This document shows, one piece after another, positions 24,353-37,774 of a stretch of 64,000 nt of DNA. Under the pieces are notes generated by a model. The model searched no databases and was not told the origin of the DNA. It saw only the letters and a program-made list of their open reading frames with translations. The position numbers and the translations under genes are program-made. Numbering within the stretch: the first letter of the stretch is position 1; every line of letters starts with the position of its first letter. The stretch comes from Atrina japonica (taxonomy: Eukaryota; Mollusca; Bivalvia; Pterioida; Pinnidae): the NCBI GenBank assembly GCA_030159075.1, contig BROG01000076.1:1196001-1260000 (forward strand). Reading direction: 5' to 3'.

Positions 24353-24359
24353 ATTCTAT

Positions 24360-25080
24360 TATTCATTGCCTTTTAATTGTAAATAAAAGAAAATGCATTA
24401 TCAATAACGAATTTATTTCTTAAGGCTAAAGGTAAACCAGTGTATACCGGATGTACATAGATCTATGGAAAATCCAGAGAGGTGTCCGATGCCATGATGG
24501 AGTGAATATCCATGCCAAACATCTTTTTAAATGAGCGCTAAATCATTGGTCATTAGATTCTTGGATCTAAAAATATTTCCCTTTTAAGACCCCGTTTAAA
24601 AAGTATCTTGTACTTTAATGTCCCTTTTATTTGAATGAACAACGATACTTGATTGAGATACATTAGTTATATTTCCATGGGCGTGGCAGGTCAATTATTA
24701 ATACTCACTCTTTCAACGGATGCAGTGTTATTGACAGAAACATACTGGACTTAGGTTTATTCACATATTAGATAGAATATCATCTCCACACGTAATTTTT
24801 CGTTGGGGAGCCTCCATTTTCTATTGTCGTATATTTGACACCGATTGTTCGCAAAACAAATGCAGACTCATAAAGCACTTAAATCAGCATCACCTATACG
24901 GGACTATCGAGAAATTTGCAAAATTTAATGTAATCAAAATGAAATTTCAAAGCTCTAAATGTATATCAACATAGAATATCATCGATTGATCATGTTCACT
25001 CTATATTTTACTTGATAAATTATGCTAGGGTATTATTTTGCTTCTCTTTGGTGCATTACTTATAACAAAAATCAAACAAA
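24360..25080. other. Non-coding stretch, nothing recognised
   Basis: No supported feature. Confidence 0.4.
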
Positions 25081-25084
25081 CTAC

Positions 25085-25290
25085 GTATTCTTGTAGTCAT
25101 CAAGAGGCAGAACATTGGACTCGTAAGTAGTCCTACGTACTGTTTAATTACTTCGGAAATGGTAGTGACTGTTACTTCGCCAAGGGCTCGGCAAACGAAT
25201 TTATGGAGTTAATAGTTAATACCGAGATCTCATGTTACAGAGGCCGTGAGACACGTAAAAGAACCCTGAATGAATTGGCGTCAGTCCATA
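25085..25290 (+). mobile_element. SINE-like repeat (family 3)
   Basis: Shares TACTTCGCCAAGGGCTCGGC and the ACCGAGATCTCATGTTACAG / ACACGTAAAAGAACCCTGA blocks with the minus-strand copies at 43295-43525 and 49552-49690. The tRNA-like head (GTAGTCATCAAGAGGCAGAA) is weak. The GTAAAGAACCC block is also present in family 1, which suggests a shared central domain. Confidence 0.55.
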
Positions 25291-25489
25291 TCACAGGCAA
25301 ACTGATATATCCACATAAGTGATAATTTTGGTGAGATTTCATACATCAAACAAACTAGCAAACAGAACGTATCACTTAACCGTTCCATAATATACCTGTA
25401 GGATGAAATCTTACATAATATGTAACCCTACCATATGTTAAAATCACTGACACCATTGTAATCGCCATAAGGACGTTTAGGAGGGAGAC

Positions 25490-26035
25490 AATATTTCAAT
25501 ATAATGAACTTTGGATAAATCCGGACTTCTGACAATTCAGATGTGGGATCAGGTGTCATGGAGGAGTAAGCTCCCCTGTTGACTGACCACATCAAACGCC
25601 AGTTCACAGTCAAATTGAAATGGAAAAATTCGAATCATTTCTCGTTAAATGGGTTATGACAATTTAATAGGCATCATCAAACAGTCAAGTCAACACTTCA
25701 GTAAGTGTTACAGAAAACAAGGTCATTATATAGACCGTGAAATGTGCGAAATTCTGATATTAATCGTAATTCCTGATGCCCTTGTGACAACAACTCATCA
25801 GGACGCAGTCTTCCACTGTATATGAAATGTTCATATGTTAAACACGCTCCTCTAGCCAACAGGCTCATTTGCAAAAAATGAATACCATATGCAGATGATA
25901 ACGGGATGTTACTACTTATATGTGGAAAGTTGACAATAGGAAAACCGAAAGCATCATTGTAGTTTAGTTTGGTTGTTTATTTCCCGTCCGTGTTCAATGT
26001 AAGAAAATTAAAAGTGTGAGGTATATTTGAGAGAG
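25490..26035 (-). pseudogene. RT retroelement remnant, diverged subfamily
   Basis: On the minus strand from about 26010: TKLNYNDAFGFPIVNFPHIS, SSAYGIHF, LTYEHFIYSGRLRPDELLSQ, then a block like F-FHGLYNDLV. Stops follow, and then a tail with GGGGAGCTTACTCCTCCATG and ACACCTGATCCCACATCTGA. The same gene segment as 21660-22395, but much more substituted, so older or from another subfamily. Confidence 0.7.
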
Positions 26036-26289
26036 GACGAAATGACAATTACTGTACACTTTTAGTCATGAGATGGTGAGCAGTTTTAATAGCCGAGAAA
26101 CAAAAACTCAAAACACATATTCTTCCTCCATTTGATTGTCAAACTTCTAAAAAAAGCTAAGGCTCGCTTTCTTGAAGCATAATATTACAAGATAAGTGTG
26201 GCATTGTTCCCTTCAATGTTTAAGTTGCTTTGATATTGTATGCATATTTTTTTCACATTTAGAAGGCTTTGTGTACGACCCTGTTGATA

Positions 26290-26450
26290 TACCCAATGCT
26301 CTAAACAGGGAATGCTTACTCTTCCATCATAACAGATCCCACCTCTGGATTTACAGATTTCCATGTTTGTCCAAATTTTACACCAGATTTTTTTTTGTAA
26401 TTGTATCTGGACATTCTGCAAATATATACTTTGGATCTTTATATATTCAA
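26290..26450 (+). mobile_element. Solo retroelement 3' tail
   Basis: Tail landmarks in order: CAGGGAATGCTTACTCTTCC, GATCCCACCTCTGGATTTAC, CATGTTTGTCC, CACCAGATTT, TATCTGGACATTCTG and ATATACTTTGGAT. The overlapping 120-, 71- and 89-aa open frames are accidental. Confidence 0.65.
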
Positions 26451-26499
26451 ACATTGATTCAATATGTTTTCTTTTATCGTCAAGAAATATTGTTTCTTT

Positions 26500-27970
26500 T
26501 AAAAAAAGAAAAAAAGAATGTTCCTATGTTAAAAAAATTCAGCGATTTTCATCGATGATTAGCACCAAAATGTACTAATATATTAAGAGCACTTCGTTGA
26601 ATTTATTATACCAACAGACCATGATTCACCGTTAATTGCTCAGTAAATCAAAACTTGATGACATATGCAATAATAGGTGAAATCCGGATAGTTCCACTGT
26701 GGTTAAAGCATTCTTACGCTCAAACTTACATTGTCTTCAGTAATAATGACAATTTGCATTTATTAAAACAGAGTATTTGCATATTTCATTCAAATTAAAC
26801 GTAAAAGAATTATCAATTAAACAACAAACATTCATACCTTTCCCATATATGGTTTTCTCTTTAGCTTCTGACATTTTTCAATTGAAGAAGGTAAGGGGTC
26901 TTTGCATTTCCATTTTTGCATCCTATTATAGTATCGTATGTTTCTAAATATGTTTAAGTTTTGATATATGGCTACACATATACAACAAAAGAACCATTCC
27001 TGTATGCGACTTCTAGAGAAACCCTTACAGTTTTGGAATAACAGTCACCAGGGTTAACATTAATAATATATCATTTGACAGATCAAAACAACCACTGAAG
27101 AAGTTAAAAGATACTGTTATAATTTACATACATTTGATCAGTTGTGTATTATCTTAAATTATGGGACAATTGTGAAAATCTTGATACGGGAAATGATATT
27201 GGTCAATGATTCACATCACTCCTGTTTACTAGATAAGTTAACGAACATTAGTACCATAACAACTCACCTGTCTTTTGGCAGAGATTCTGAATTAATAGAT
27301 TTTGATATATCTAAACGCGTGCTATAATATTATCCTGGCTTACGTGTACGTGCAAAATGTCAAAACTAAATATCTGCAATACAGATTATTTCCATTATGA
27401 GCGTCCTTCATACCTATAGATATTTTTGTCATACATCTATTTGTGACGTGATTTGTGTGTAAATTTGGTGTTTGAAAATTAATTTGAATTTTATCATGGC
27501 GTCGACTGTCTGGATGGTAAAGAAATCAAAAGAAGACATTATCACTCGATAAACAATGTATAACGTTCTACAATAGTCTGAGGGTCGAATAAATAGATAG
27601 TTTGTTCTGCCATATCAATGTTATCGGTTTAGTTGTATTCACCAATTGTATGGCTACAAAAGGAAACTCTATTACCGTGAAATGGTTGAAAGAAATATTA
27701 TTATTACATATTTAGTAAATATGCATTATAATCAAAATTATACTGATTTTTTTATTTCATTTCACAAATCAATCAAAGCCGATGTAAAACGAGAAACGCT
27801 TTAAAGGTGTCGGCTGTATGCTAAATTATAGCTGTGATAATGGTGATTGTGATAATCTATTATTGATTTTAAATGATACATAATAATTACGCAAAACGTG
27901 AAATTAATCATGACCATCCCTCTGACATACAACATCCCACCTACAAAGAGTAAGGTCGGGTATCTTTCCC
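26500..27970. other. Non-coding stretch, nothing recognised
   Basis: No supported feature over about 1.5 kb. Confidence 0.4.
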
Positions 27971-27976
27971 CGGGTA

Positions 27977-28184
27977 TACTGTAAACCTGTAAATTTCTCG
28001 GGATTTTATTTTCACGATACATTAGTTCTAAATTTATTTGCGAGATCATATTTTCGTGATTTTGAATGCCTGCTTCGTCATATTATTATCATGCTTTACT
28101 ATGCGATATTTTTTTTCGCGAGCGACAGCTTTTGCGAAATTACGCGTAAATAAAATTCTCGGGAATAAAATCAGATTTACAGTA
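27977..28184. mobile_element. MITE with TACTGTAAA inverted ends
   Basis: The left end TACTGTAAACCTG and the right end CAGATTTACAGTA form inverted termini, extended by CTCGGGATTTTATTTTCACG and CGTAAATAAAATTCTCGGGA. The interior is rich in TTCGCGA-type motifs. About 208 bp, no frame. TA precedes the left end, compatible with a TA target, but the duplication is not certain. Confidence 0.75.
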
Positions 28185-28418
28185 CTGGAAAGTCGTTTTC
28201 TCCTCCACTATTAGAACTTGCCAGTATCATACAGCTTCAAATGGGTAATGTACCTAAAATAGAAAGGACAAAACACTGGTATACTAATCGTAAGACACAT
28301 CAGTGGGACAAATAACAGAATTGTGTAACTGATATTACCCAAATGATCAAATATCGTTTTAATTCATAATAGCTGCATTCTTAAACATATACGAATATAT
28401 CTCTAACAAAATCACAGT

Positions 28419-28719
28419 TTTTTAGCAGAGCCGGCCTGACTCAGTCGGTAGCGCGCTCGAATCTTGATCGTAAGGTCGTGAGTTCGAGTCCAGTCGGCGG
28501 CAGGTTGGTTTCCTGTCCTTCGATCTGAGACGGTAATAACCGAGGTCCCGTGTCACAGAAGGTGTCGGATAGTTAAAGAACCCACATTGCTCTATGGCAC
28601 TAAGTGCCGTGCATTGGTCAAAATGTGAAGCCCTTCACCAGCACTTGTTGACGTCTCGATATGAGTGAAAGATCTTGACTGGGACGTTAAACAACAATAA
28701 AAAAACAAACATTTTTAGC
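28419..28719 (+). mobile_element. Intact tRNA-derived SINE (family 1)
   Basis: The element (about 28427-28711) begins GAGCCGGCCTGACTCAGTCG GTAGCGC (A box) and continues to GGTCGTGAGTTCGAGTCC (B box). By eye the head is closest to a Lys-type tRNA. The body holds CCTGTCCTT, GAGGTCCCGTGTCACAG, GTTAAAGAACCC, CACTAAGTGCCGTGCA, GAAGCCCTTCACCAGCA and TGGGACGTTAAACAACAATA, then an A-rich tail. TTTTTAGC flanks both sides (28419-28426, 28712-28719), an 8-bp target duplication. The central GTTAAAGAACCC block resembles, from memory, conserved SINE core domains described for molluscs; which one is not certain. Confidence 0.9.
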
Positions 28720-28796
28720 GTGATTCAAAGTTCATTTGACCTTTATGTAGAAAGTAGGGTCTTCAGGGTAGCTGTAGTACTCTGCTCCTAGCGATA

Positions 28797-28918
28797 CTGA
28801 TATCATGTCCTCACTGTTTTATTTAACAAGGGTTTTACCAAAAAGTGAGATCATAATTATCATGTTATCACTTTTTTGGTTAAGCCCATGGTAAATCACA
28901 CAGTGACAATATGGAACT
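28797..28918. mobile_element. Foldback MITE-like element
   Basis: The left arm (28801-28851: TCCTCACTGTTTTATTTAAC, GGGTTTTACCAAAAAGTGAG) pairs imperfectly with the right arm (28866-28916: ATCACTTTTTTGGTTAAGCC, CATGGTAAATCACACAGTGA). The loop is about 15 bp. It lies just downstream of the SINE. Confidence 0.75.
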
Positions 28919-28929
28919 TGTATATGGTT

Positions 28930-30535
28930 ACTGTTTATCGTATTTCATTTGCAAAGTGGAAAGTGCATTGCATTTGAAATCACGATGTCTATAACATGGT
29001 TAAAATCTCGCTTGATCCACAGCTGATAATGTGTTGTGTTTGTTGGTCATCGCATCGTCATATAAACACACTGTAACTAGGTATTCTCCTCCGCCATTAA
29101 CTGGTCATTCCAGTGAAATTGAGGAGAACAGTTGAATATAACGTAAATGACCTTTTAAGATATCTAAACACATTTGCCAAACTACAGTTTGATTTATTAC
29201 GCCCCTCGCCATTCTGTGATTTTGAAAAAAAATATTCAACAAATTCATTTATTTGAACATAACAAGGTGTTTATCGTTCATACTTATATCTTAAAATAAA
29301 GTCTTCTCTTTGTAAGTACCATAATGTAATCAAAATTGTCGTTTAAAAGGAAATATTTAATGAGTTTATACACAAGAAAACATCTCTGTTTAGAGTGCAT
29401 TGAATAATGTAATTAATTTTACAATTTTAGTCGCATATAACAAGGGACAAATTATTTTAATGGAATCTATGGTGCAAAAAGTTCATATAATGTGCTATAA
29501 ATTTCAGTTTTTGATGAATTATATTTAGTGCTTCAGTAGTTTATTAAATTTAGCATTATCTATTTTCTGTATAAACCTGTAGCACATAATGAATATCAGT
29601 CTTATAAAATAAAGCTTTATAGAACAGTACAGTTATCAAGCCTTTAAGCGTTAAATGCTCAGGTAAGTTGTATCAATATTTATACAGGTAATTAACCATA
29701 TCTCTACGAACGCTCACCTACCTGTTCGTATTATGAAAATGGTACAAAAGTATATATTCTTGAAATATTAATAGGACACACACAGGTATGTATAAAAACG
29801 GTCCCCTGCAAGCAAATATCACTTTTCGGTAGGGAAAATTTGGCGTGTTATCACACCACGCATGTGCCAAGACCAACACTTGTCACAGATTATATGATAC
29901 CGGCCAATGGTATGGAACGTTGATTTGCAATGCTGGCTTGCAGCCATGTTTGACCTCCCGCATAATTCGCCAGGGTCCATGCGATGTGGTAAGATAATCC
30001 GGAGAAAAAAGAAAGTGTTCCTTTTGAAAACAGATCATTGCAGATAAGTTTTTTTTTATCTAATTACTCTTGTAAGCAAGTGCTGGACCCCGCGATGATT
30101 GACTTAATCAGCTGATGTACATGCAATTGTACTGAATTGGAAAATAACCTCCCATAGAGTTTAACATATCTTGTGACAACATACATAGATTTTAGAATTG
30201 TTATACTGCATTGATATATCTTTCGATTTTTTTAACTATTGAAAAGTAAAAGTTTTTTTTCAAGGTTACATATTCGTGGTTTGTTTTTGAACTACCAGAA
30301 TAATTAAAGAAGAATTTATGAAATTTAAAACCGAATTCCATGTCAAGCTAGGCGTGGCATGTGAAAAACCAAAATGCATTTGTATTAACCCATAATACGT
30401 GTCAAAATATGTCGCACTTTACTTATCACTGGCATTATCTACATAGAAACAATTTTCCCCTTCATCACATTAAACAATACTTGAAAAACGAAATATTAGA
30501 GAAAAGGACTTACACCTGATGATTCGCCATTCCGG
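28930..30535. other. Non-coding stretch, nothing recognised
   Basis: No supported feature. A donor-like CTCAG|GTAAGTTG occurs (GT at 29662) without a convincing acceptor. Confidence 0.4.
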
Positions 30536-30540
30536 TCATT

Positions 30541-30796
30541 TTTAATATATTCATTTTTTTATTTTATCGGTGTTTTACGCCGCACTCAACTATTATTTAA
30601 TGGTAGAGGAAATAAACCGGTTACACTGTACCCGGGAAGAGACGAACGGTCTTCTTTAAGTAAACTGACAAATAGCCCCCAAAGTCATCTATGGTACCAG
30701 CAGGACTCGAACTTATTCGCTGATGATGGATCAAATAAATCATATTTTACAATGCTTAGCTCTTACCATGCGGTCACTATGGCTCCATTTAATATA
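30541..30796 (-). mobile_element. tRNA-derived SINE (family 2), minus strand
   Basis: On the minus strand the head GGAGCCATAGTGACCGCATG GTAAGAGC leads to the B box AAGTTCGAGTCCTGCTGG, then a body with CCCGGGTACAGTGTAACCGG and the end TTGAGTGCGGCGTAAAACAC. The same GCGGCGTAAAA-like end closes the SINE at 11920-12109. Probable 9-bp target duplication TTTAATATA at 30541-30549 and 30788-30796. The head is more diverged than in the 12-kb copy. Confidence 0.75.
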
Positions 30797-30914
30797 CTTT
30801 ACTACATTTAAAAACCGAACATCTTTATTAGATATAGAAATAAGTGTCTTTCATTTTCTCAGTTAGGTAAATAAATGGATATAATTATGTTTTATTCTTG
30901 TTCCGTAATTTTTA

Positions 30915-30984
30915 GCTGCTGTTACTACTGCTACTACTGCTACTGCTACTACTGCTACTGCTATTAATAATAATAATTGCTGTT

Positions 30985-31015
<31 letters not shown>
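30915..31015. repeat. (CTA/CTG)n(TAA)n trinucleotide cluster
   Basis: CTACTGCTA units to about 30963, then two TAA runs separated by TTGCTGTTA. Confidence 0.9.
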
Positions 31016-31223
31016 CGGATAGCTGCATACCTCTCAGTTCGTTATAAAGATTGAAAGTTAGAAACAATATACTATTGTCATGTCAGTGTTACAGAATAGT
31101 ACATTAAAGAACATGTTTTTTCTATCTATCTATTCATTTGTAGTGTAGACAAAACAAAAATGTCACACATTTGAAAATATAAAGATGTAATCGGGTGCAT
31201 CAACAGTGAGATAACCAAATTGC

Positions 31224-31790
31224 AACATGCACCATTTTGAACATTTTGATTTCCATATCATGATCTTCCAATTTCTAAGTAGAAATATTCCATCTTTCCC
31301 TGCCTATGGCATTTTTATTTCACAACTTATACGTTATGCCAGGGCATGCTCCTCTTATGAATGTTTTGTTCTGAGAGGGAAACGACTCGTCAATAAACTG
31401 CTTACACAAGGTTACGTTGTTGAACGCTTGAAATCGTCGTTAAAGAAGTTTTATGGTCGATACGGGGATCTTGTTTAAAATATGAAGCCCCCCTTTCGGG
31501 AATATTAGATAGTACGACCACAGAGAGTGAGTCCCTTTCACCAATCATATATAAAAGTAACTGATTACAATTTCACTGAACTCGAGAGGTTCTCATGTAA
31601 TATTTGCGACGGGTGTGGCATGCTGGCAGAAGACTCTGATTCCCTCCGGACATCTGGTCCTATCCCGTTTGGGATTCGCAATTGTTCTTCATGATAAAAC
31701 CATTTATATATCTAATTTTTCGTATTCTAATGGACTTGGGTTTCGATTCTTACTTGTACTTATGACCATTCTCGTTTCTCCGTTGTTTTA
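31224..31790 (+). pseudogene. RT retroelement remnant, subfamily B, with tail
   Basis: The open frame 31227-31478 (83 aa) is the C-terminal part of the RT: FHIMIFQFLSRNIPSFPAYG, IFISQLIRYARACSSYECF, LRGKRLVNKLLTQGYVVERL and KSSLKKFYGRYGDLV. Its termination at the TAA of 31476-31478 is an early stop compared with the 54-kb copy, where KHYEVPL follows. The tail differs from subfamily A: GGTTCTCATGTAATATTTGC, GTGTGGCATGCTGGCAGAAG, GGACATCTGGTCCTATCCCG, TTTGGGATTCGCAATTGTTC and CTAATGGACTTGGGTTTCGA. The 5' end is truncated upstream of the DKRDDF-type block. This shows at least two subfamilies in the window. Confidence 0.8.
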
Positions 31791-31799
31791 AATGTGGTA

Positions 31800-33890
31800 T
31801 CACATTTCTGAAGGCAATATATAAAACATGTGTTCTTATTTATTTGAAAAATGTGAATATATTTATTGCTACCTGTGATTAATATTTCTTAGGGAAACCC
31901 CTTTGACATACTGCATTTATTATTAGAATAAAAGGACACCGTACCCTCATTAAACCATATATTGGCACCAAAATGATTCATTTACTAAAATAAAGATGTT
32001 ATGTAAGAATGACACCAGAATTCTGACCTTTTAAGGGGGCGCATGCCTCATAAAATGCACTGAATACCTGTCAGCAAAATCATTATAAGTCATGACGTTA
32101 TCTCTATATGCCTCGGATGATAAGCGCTGTTTACAAACAAACATATGGAGTTAGTTCATGTTAGTTCATTGATCAAGTTGTATATTTCAGTAAAAAGTGC
32201 GTTAGATCATTTATGACTGATAAAGTTATCAATATACTTTTTTACTAACCTGTAACGATCATTCCAATTGGATAAAATGATTATTGAAATAAATGACAAT
32301 ATAAACATAAAACATTTAAATCTACCTGACAAAATATTTATGTAACATATGAATGACCATTGTTCAGGTACGCGAACCTTATAGATAGTAGGTCGTGATA
32401 TCGTGACGAATAAATACCTATGAATACTATAAATCGACTTATACCCGTTAAGGTTCCGGGTATAATGTGTCAACTTCTTAAGTAGAACAATGCTATCTGT
32501 TTTATTGATTACTGTATCATTGTTGGAGACCCCTGATGAATTAATGATTCGAAAGTATCACTTGATAAATGCGAGGAAATGAGGGACATGTTTGTTTGCT
32601 GACTGACCTTTCTAGGGGGTCGTAACTTATAAAAAGATTGACCACTAGGACAGGTTCTCAAAATATCTCCCATGGAGGTAAGATATTTGAAAATAGTAAA
32701 TATTTGTTTATTCAACTGGCCACGCGACTTAAGAAAATTCTTAAGGAGGTATACCACATTAGGATTTGTAGATAATAGCAAATGATATGTATTGATAATA
32801 AATAATGTTATCAAGTCCGTCCATATTGCTTTTGTTCTTTTTACAAATTCAACCAGGACATTTACAATCGGTAAAATGTCAGAGACAATGCCTCCACGTG
32901 CAAGTGTACATCAAACAATACAGTGCCATTTATCCTCACCCTGGGAGGTTTTGTTTATGTTTTCCGTATTCTGTCCGGAATTTATATACACGAAATGCAT
33001 TCCAAACAAAATTTATAAAGTGTGAATCCTTTTCTGAAACGATAAAAGAGGAAACCCACTTTGACTCAAATATTTATGACAGAAAAATATTCTAATTACT
33101 CGAAAATGGAGATCTATATCGATACAAAGCACAAATATTTACTCAAATAAACATTGTACTTTTCGGCGAGAGATGATGATTAAAAGGAGAAGAAGATGAT
33201 GAACGAGAATGAGAAAAGGGCGAAGAAAAGAAGAAATAATAATGTGAGAGGGGAAAGAATGAGAGAAAAATATTGTGTTGATGGTTCCAGACATTATGTT
33301 TGCATAACATTGTAACTCAATACTTGCTTTAAACATTTAATTATTTAAAGTGTAAAAAGTTTAAATTAGTAAGAGCGATGTCTATGACATATTCTCATAG
33401 AAAATGAATCATATTTGTTTATTATCGATGTTCAGAATTGCATAGGGCGGTCTCCATTACCAGACATAAAAGGCCCGGTCTGAGCCTTTTTATAAATTTT
33501 GAAAGCATAATTTTACTTAATTATTCTATTTCACTCTTTTATTTTTTGAAACATTTCTACCATCCTTAGATTGCAATATAAATTGCTATAGAAATTACAG
33601 AATTAGATAAAATCATTTTTCGATTAAAAGATTGGGCGTTTCTTGGTGTGTATGTGGAATGCAATAATTTGAATTATTTCTTTATTCAATTGCAATTATA
33701 AATCAGTTCGAGTGAGTAAAGATCTTTATATAATTGTATTTACATTAGATTATCACTTCTTGTTTGATGGATTTTTGTTAATTTCGGGAGCACTCTTATT
33801 CTATTTGTAGTTTTTGTAACTAGGTAGAAAATTACAATACAAAAGATATTTTGGAGACATTCTAACAGACTTTGTCTATGTTATGCAATT
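31800..33890. other. Long non-coding stretch, nothing recognised
   Basis: Open frames at 32509 (-, 101 aa), 32792 and 32805 (+) overlap each other on both strands and show no motif. No repeat recognised. A GA-rich stretch lies at 33166-33266. Confidence 0.4.
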
Positions 33891-33892
33891 AG

Positions 33893-34000
33893 CAGGGCTC
33901 GTGGGGTTATACAGAATAAACAGGGCTCATGAGGTTATACAGAATTAACAGGGCTCGTGAGGTTATACAGAATTAACAGGGCTCGTGAGGTTATACAGAT
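33893..34000. repeat. 28-bp minisatellite, ~4 units
   Basis: CAGGGCTCGTGAGGTTATAC plus AGAATTAA starts at 33893, 33921, 33949 and 33977, exactly 28 bp apart, with one or two differences per unit. It leads directly into (CA)n(TA)n. Confidence 0.95.
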
Positions 34001-34008
34001 ACAAAAAT

Positions 34009-35585
<1,577 letters not shown>

Positions 35586-35589
35586 ATGA

Positions 35590-36235
35590 GGAGAGAAAGA
35601 TCCTTGTTGATCATATAAGACCAGGCGATAATGAGGAGTGAACGTCCCCTGTTGAACATATAAGATCAGGTGACATGGAGGAGTGAACATTTCCTGTTGA
35701 ACATATAAGACCAGACGATAATGAGGAGTGAACGTCCCCTGTTGAACATATAAGATCAGGTGACATGGAGGAGTGAACATTTTCTGTTGAACATATAAGA
35801 CCAGGCGATAATGAGGAGTGAACGGCCCCTGTTGAACATATAAGATCAGGTGACATTGAGAAGTGAACATTTCCTGTTGAACATATAAGACCAGGCGATA
35901 ATGAGGAGTGAACGTCCCCTGTTGAACATATAAGATCAGGTGACATGGAGGAGTGAACATTTTCTGTTGAACATATAAGACCAGGCGATAATGAGGAGTG
36001 AACGTCCCCTGTTGAACATATAAGATCAGGTGACATGGAGGAGTGAACATTTCCTGTTGAACATATAAGATCAGATGATAATGAGGAGTGACCATTCCCT
36101 GTTGAACATATAAGATCAGGTGATGATGAGGAGTGACCATCCCCATGTTGAACATGTAAGATCAGGTGAAAATGAGGAGTGAACATCCCGATGTTGAACA
36201 TGTAAGGTAAGGTGACATGGAGGAATGACCATCCA
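35590..36235 (-). repeat. 45-bp minisatellite, ~14 units, derived from retroelement tail
   Basis: Tandem 45-bp units of two alternating types. One type carries GACCAGGCGATAATGAGGAG, the other GATCAGGTGACATGGAGGAG; both continue TGAAC-TCCTGTTGAACATATAA. The AB alternation makes a 90-bp higher-order unit in the centre, and the units at the right end (from about 36060) are more diverged. GATCAGGTGACATGGAGGAG and the CCCCTGTTGA segment match the minus-strand retroelement tails (for example 10160-10215: GATCAGGTGCCATGGAGGAG and CCCCTGTCGA). Because 45 is divisible by three, two minus frames stay open (234 and 196 aa) as 15-residue repeats. I do not regard them as a gene. Confidence 0.9.
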
Positions 36236-36239
36236 CTAT

Positions 36240-37640
36240 CCGCTACTCAACGCATAAGTTATGTACATTGCATAGAGTTATATTTATATGAGAAAAGATA
36301 GATAGATGAAATAATAAATATGTAAATAAGTAAAGAAAATATAATCAATTTATTAAACACATGTAAATAATAGAGACTCGATGGTCTTTCACAGTATAAT
36401 ATTATAAATATAATACCAAAGTTATAATGCTCAAAACATGTTCAGGTGACGTGTACCATATATTTTGGTTTGCTTAAAAGAATGGAATGGGGTGTGTTTA
36501 TATTGATGTACTGAAATTTAAATCAAGACAAAACATTGTTGCGTTTCATTTGTTACGGCATATTAGTATTTTTTATATATCAATCATCGTAATTAAATTG
36601 TTATGTAGCCATTGTAGTACATTTTTATTATCAAACAATTAATTAAAATTTCATGTAGTAGCCAAAATAGGTTTCAATGCAACTGTCATTTGAGACACGC
36701 GCTAATTTCTTCACATGTCAGGAAGATTTCATAAGATGTATCTCTAATCTTAAGAATAAAGAAAGAGTTTATACTCGACATGTTTCTTTTTGTTTCGTCT
36801 GCTTTATTATATAACGATATGACGAGATATTTAGTTTGATATTATCATTCCTTTATATGCACTTGACGATTCCGATTGTTCGAGTTCAATTCACGTCTCT
36901 TGAACGTTTTCACATACGGAACAAACCTTTAATCTGCTGAGCCGACAACTTAACACAGACAAACAGGATACACGACTATAAAAGATAACAGCATAAATGA
37001 TTGTTACCTTTGACCCTATGTCTTGAATTATATACACCGATACACTATTAGATCACAATCATCTTGAAATTAGATTGAACGTCTTGTTGACTTATATCTA
37101 CATTTCAAGGTGTCTGATTAGATTGGATTTTTCGATCTGACCTTTAACCTTTCTGACAGAAGCTTCCGACTTCAGAGAAAATCAGTACATGGCAAAGTCA
37201 ATTTTTTATCAAAGCTATTCAACAAACTGTCATACCGATTGTCTCATTAATTTGTAAGTCTATTAAAAACCATCTAAAAGTACTAAGTGTACCGACAAAT
37301 AGAATCTAGTTCAACAAGAAAATTCTGGAGTTGTTTGTTACGAATGTTTTCCGTTAATTCGAATAACAGTTTATAATAACTACGGCAAATAGTACCTCTG
37401 TTTATATTCAAAATATTCAAATTTATGTAATAGTTTGTCGCAGTTTAAAATTTTTTTATGGGATATGAATGATGTTGACAAGATAGTCTACTTAAAATTA
37501 GCTACATAGTACATTTAACTTAATAAGTTCCCTACTGTAACTTAAAGCTGATGAAACCAGGCAATGATAAAAGATCAAATGAATTTAAACAACTTATGAA
37601 GCCAGACCAACTACCTTATACGCAAGATCTAATTAAAAAC
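36240..37640. other. Mostly non-coding; small R2 scrap at 36405-36440
   Basis: ATAATACCAAAGTTATAATG CTCAA at 36410-36434 is the start of repeat R2. Nothing else is recognised. Confidence 0.45.
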
Positions 37641-37769
37641 TATTCTTGTGATGATGATGAGGAGGAGGAGGAGGACGAGGAGGACGAGGACGACGACGAT
37701 CTTGATGATGATAATGTCAGTGATTATAACGATAATGATTATGATGCTGCGGTATTCCTCAAAACGTAA
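37551..37769 (+). CDS. Questionable acidic 72-aa open frame
   Basis: The frame starts ATG at 37551 and stops at 37767-37769. Residues 1-33 are ordinary mixed sequence, residues 34-53 are almost all Asp/Glu, encoded by GAT/GAG/GAC trinucleotide repeats (37648-37712), and residues 54-72 are Asn/Asp-rich. No family is recognised and no promoter, splice site or homologous copy is seen. Acidic tails exist in many nuclear proteins, but here the codon run looks like a microsatellite that happens to be open. Probably not a gene. Confidence 0.12.
   Translation: MKPGNDKRSNEFKQLMKPDQLPYTQDLIKNYSCDDDEEEEEDEEDEDDDDLDDDNVSDYNDNDYDAAVFLKT
37648..37716. repeat. (GAT)/(GAG)/(GAC) trinucleotide tract
   Basis: Mixed GAT, GAG, GAC units, imperfect. 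Confidence 0.85.
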
Positions 37770-37774
37770 ATGAT

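Noticed and set aside
26196..26558. 120-aa plus-strand open frame
   Set aside because: Its central part is a retroelement tail, which is non-coding in the better-preserved copies.
28427..28505. tRNA gene-like sequence (also at 11990-12105, 16130-16200, 42700-42775, 43450-43525)
   Set aside because: Each is followed by a conserved non-tRNA body and several have target duplications, so they are SINE heads. Stems contain mismatches.
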